A DNA stretch of 64,000 nt from Blepharisma stoltei. Its lineage: Eukaryota > Ciliophora > Heterotrichea > Heterotrichida > Blepharismidae. Under the pieces are notes generated by a model that saw only the letters and a list, made by a program, of their open reading frames with translations, was not told where the DNA came from and did no database searches. The stretch covers positions 682,001-746,000 of the forward strand of contig CAJZBQ010000021.1 in the NCBI GenBank assembly GCA_914767885.1, read 5' to 3'. Made by a program: the position numbers and the translations under genes. Below, one piece after another: positions 62,118 to 64,000 of the stretch; position 1 is the first letter of the stretch; each line of letters opens with the position of its first letter.

Positions 62118-64000
62118 ATGGAAATAAGGCGCGTTAATGGTCTATCAGACGCACAGAATACAGAGCAAGCTTTTCCTAGTTTCGTTGGCTTCTCAACTAT
62201 AGGCAGCAAACAGCCTGTGAAGATTTCTGAAGAAAGCTGAAAAAAGGCCCAATCCTTATTTGGTGATGAAGAAGAAAGCCAAGGAAATTTTTTGGGTTCA
62301 AACTTCCAATTTCAGAAATTTTCAGATCAAAATATAGAGAAAAATACACAATTTGAAGCTCCGGTAATGCAAGCTGTAGGCTTTGGGAATATGAATCAGC
62401 AAATGCCTATGTTTACTTCTGGGTCATTTAAAAATATCTCGATATCTGATGAAGCTTTAAAAAAAGCTCAAGCGATGTTTTCATTTGAAGACGAAAGCCA
62501 AAAGAAGCAAATGCCTATGTTTACTTCTGGGTCATCCAAAAATATCTCGATATCTGATGAAGCCTTAAAAAAAGCTCAAGCAATGTTTTCATTTGAAGAC
62601 GAAAGCCAATATAATGGGAACTTTGGAGGGTTTTCCAAGCCTAAATCGCAAAATTCTCAAAATACGATTAGAAATTGCATAGAAAACCAGCAGGATGAAT
62701 CTTGGGATATCAGAAGTATAGGTTCTAACTCAACCAGAACTAGCGAAGCAGGAAACAAATTTAAGCCTGTTTCTTTAGCCTTTAAATCAGATCGCAGTCA
62801 AACTATTAGAACTAAGCTGTCTACTAATTTAAGACCAGGAAGAAAAGAATTCTCTGCAAACGGACTAATCCGACCCAAAACATCTTCTTTAAAAAGCCCA
62901 TTTAGACCTCCAACTACTTCTCTAAAAATTAAGCAGCCATCCCCAGTCCACCAATCTAAACGTCCTCTCCTAAAAACTCCAGAAACAGTAGAAAAATCTT
63001 TCAGACCTTCAACTCTTTCCTTAAAAGAAATAAATAACTTCAAACCCCTCTCCAAATTTTACGATTCCTCCGGCATTGCAATTACTGCAGAATCCTCCTT
63101 TGGCTACCTTTTCCATTGCAACTGTTTTAACACCATGATCTGCTCCTGCAATAAGTCTTCCAATACAAGCTGAGAAGATTTCTACGACAAGCTCGTTGAC
63201 GATGGGTTTAAATGCTCCAAAGAATGGGTAAATCATCACTATAGATTTCTTGTATGAAAATATGCCTCATATGAGAGAAGACTCCCCAAGTATAAAGGTG
63301 CCTTTTGTGTGAAAAAAATCTATGAAGGATTGAAAAGGAGATTTGAAGTAGAAATTAGTGGGGGGAGAAGAAGTATCATTAAGAAAATTATTGATGGGGA
63401 TGAATTTGCAAATAAAAGGATGATACTGTGTGTGGGAACAGTCAAGCGGGATGAAAATGTTATCAGTTTAGAGCTAACTGATGGGTGATACTCTTTATTT
63501 AGTGTGGTCACAAAAAGTGATCCGATATTTAATTTGGTGGATAGTAAAAAAATATTTCAAGGACAGAAAGTCGAGATTTATGGAGCTGAAAAGAAAGAAT
63601 CGTGCATCAAAATATCATATAATAGCTTAAGGAGAGCTCCTTGATATGCAAAACTTGGACTTTGCAATTCTCAGTACCCGTTTCCTGTGAATGTTTTATC
63701 AATCAATGAAAGTGGGGGATTAATTTCACGAGTTATTGGGTATATACAGAAAATTTATCCATTTATCAGCCAGGAATTCAGAGAAGAAACCCCTGCTTCA
63801 GAAGGAAAGTCTGCAAAACTCAGAGCCTTTTTTGATATCAAAATCAAAGACGCATTAATTGACCACAACAAGACAAAAGGTAAAGGCTCTGCAATAATCA
63901 CAATTTACAACTCTGCGCCTTCCTTATATGAAGACTTGCTCCCTGGCCAAAAGGTTTCCTTCATAAACTTGCAAGTGTCAAAGCTTAAGTCTCATGGAAA
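62118..64000 (+). CDS. BRCA2: BRCA2 homologue, 5' part (continues past the window)
   Basis: ATG at 62118 (MEIRRVNGLSDAQNTEQAF). Three BRC-type RAD51-binding repeats: VGFSTIGSKQPVKISEESWK (UGA Trp), and two near-identical copies MFTSGSFKNISISDEALKKA and MFTSGSSKNISISDEALKKA, each followed by QAMFSFEDE. A basic, Pro/Ser-rich linker follows (SLKSPFRPPTTSLKIKQPS). The DNA-binding domain then begins: helical part WVNHHYRFLVWKYASYERRL, RRSIIKKIIDGDEFANKRM, and OB1 ILCVGTVKRDENVISLELTD followed by GWYSLFSV, with Trp as UGA, YNSLRRAPWYAKLG, and OB2 in progress at the end. Role: loading RAD51 on single-stranded DNA in recombination and meiosis. Two of the BRC repeats are almost identical in DNA (62399-62490 and 62510-62605), implying recent duplication. 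Divergent from the F-box-like gene (85 bp). Confidence 0.93.

Noticed and set aside
1-64000. Bacterial or mycoplasma origin (UGA as Trp, AT-rich, DprA present)
   Set aside because: Eukaryotic genes (copine, AP-3, BRCA2, ALIX, ERH), GT..AG introns of 15-16 nt and no operons or Shine-Dalgarno patterns.
1-64000. CRISPR arrays, tRNA or rRNA genes
   Set aside because: The only regularly spaced repeats are minisatellites and terminal tags of elements; no cloverleaf or rRNA core sequence was recognised.
1-64000. Genes being pseudogenes because of their many interruptions
   Set aside because: Interruptions are clean, boundaries carry direct repeats, and restored proteins are conserved to the residue at the joins; random decay would also leave substitutions and small indels.

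Overview
The window reads as germline (micronuclear-type) DNA of a heterotrich ciliate, most like Blepharisma. UGA is read as tryptophan at conserved Trp positions (ERH, BRCA2, a mitochondrial carrier, a PNP), while UAA and UAG end genes. Spliceosomal introns are 15-16 nt (GT..AG). The DNA is AT-rich and genes are packed closely, down to 13 and 18 bp between divergent start codons. The genus is an inference; the code, the introns and the eukaryotic gene set are seen directly.

Most genes are broken by DNA whose removal restores reading frame and known protein motifs. Four kinds of interruption occur. (1) Short TA-bounded internal eliminated sequences (IESs) of about 80-175 bp, some with clear inverted ends. 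(2) MITE-like elements of about 320-570 bp (one host copy is 1.36 kb) with CTCCCC..GGGGAG ends, 3-bp TNA duplications and a distinctive four-copy 'tag' layout. (3) Palindromic or larger TIR elements up to 2.5 kb, some carrying nested MITEs. (4) Retroposon-like insertions with 9-16 bp target duplications, most with an AATAAAATGG-like head and a short tandem-repeat tail, plus one LINE derivative.

Layout. 1-3.4 kb: ALIX (partial) and a copine. 4-9.1 kb: WDR27 and a METTL21-like methyltransferase, both heavily interrupted. 9.8-14.6 kb: a tiny gene and a zinc-finger/kelch gene split by a 2.7 kb LINE derivative. 14.7-18.3 kb: a small protein, a bacterial-type DprA, an unknown basic protein and ERH. 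18.3-42.0 kb: four tandem minus-strand paralogues of a large ciliate protein with EF hands (P1-P4), with two O-methyltransferase paralogues between P1 and P2. 42.2-50.2 kb: prolidase, a GDPD-type phosphodiesterase, an SLC25A32-like carrier, a zinc-finger protein and a purine nucleoside phosphorylase with three tandem domains. 50.3-64 kb: an STPGR-type protein, a small protein, an aspartyl-protease-like membrane protein, a TPR protein, AP-3 beta, an F-box-like coiled-coil protein and the 5' part of a BRCA2 homologue with three BRC repeats.

The genes are ordinary housekeeping, trafficking and cytoskeletal genes and form no shared pathway. What unites the window is the way coding sequence tolerates elements that must be excised precisely before the genes can work in the somatic nucleus.
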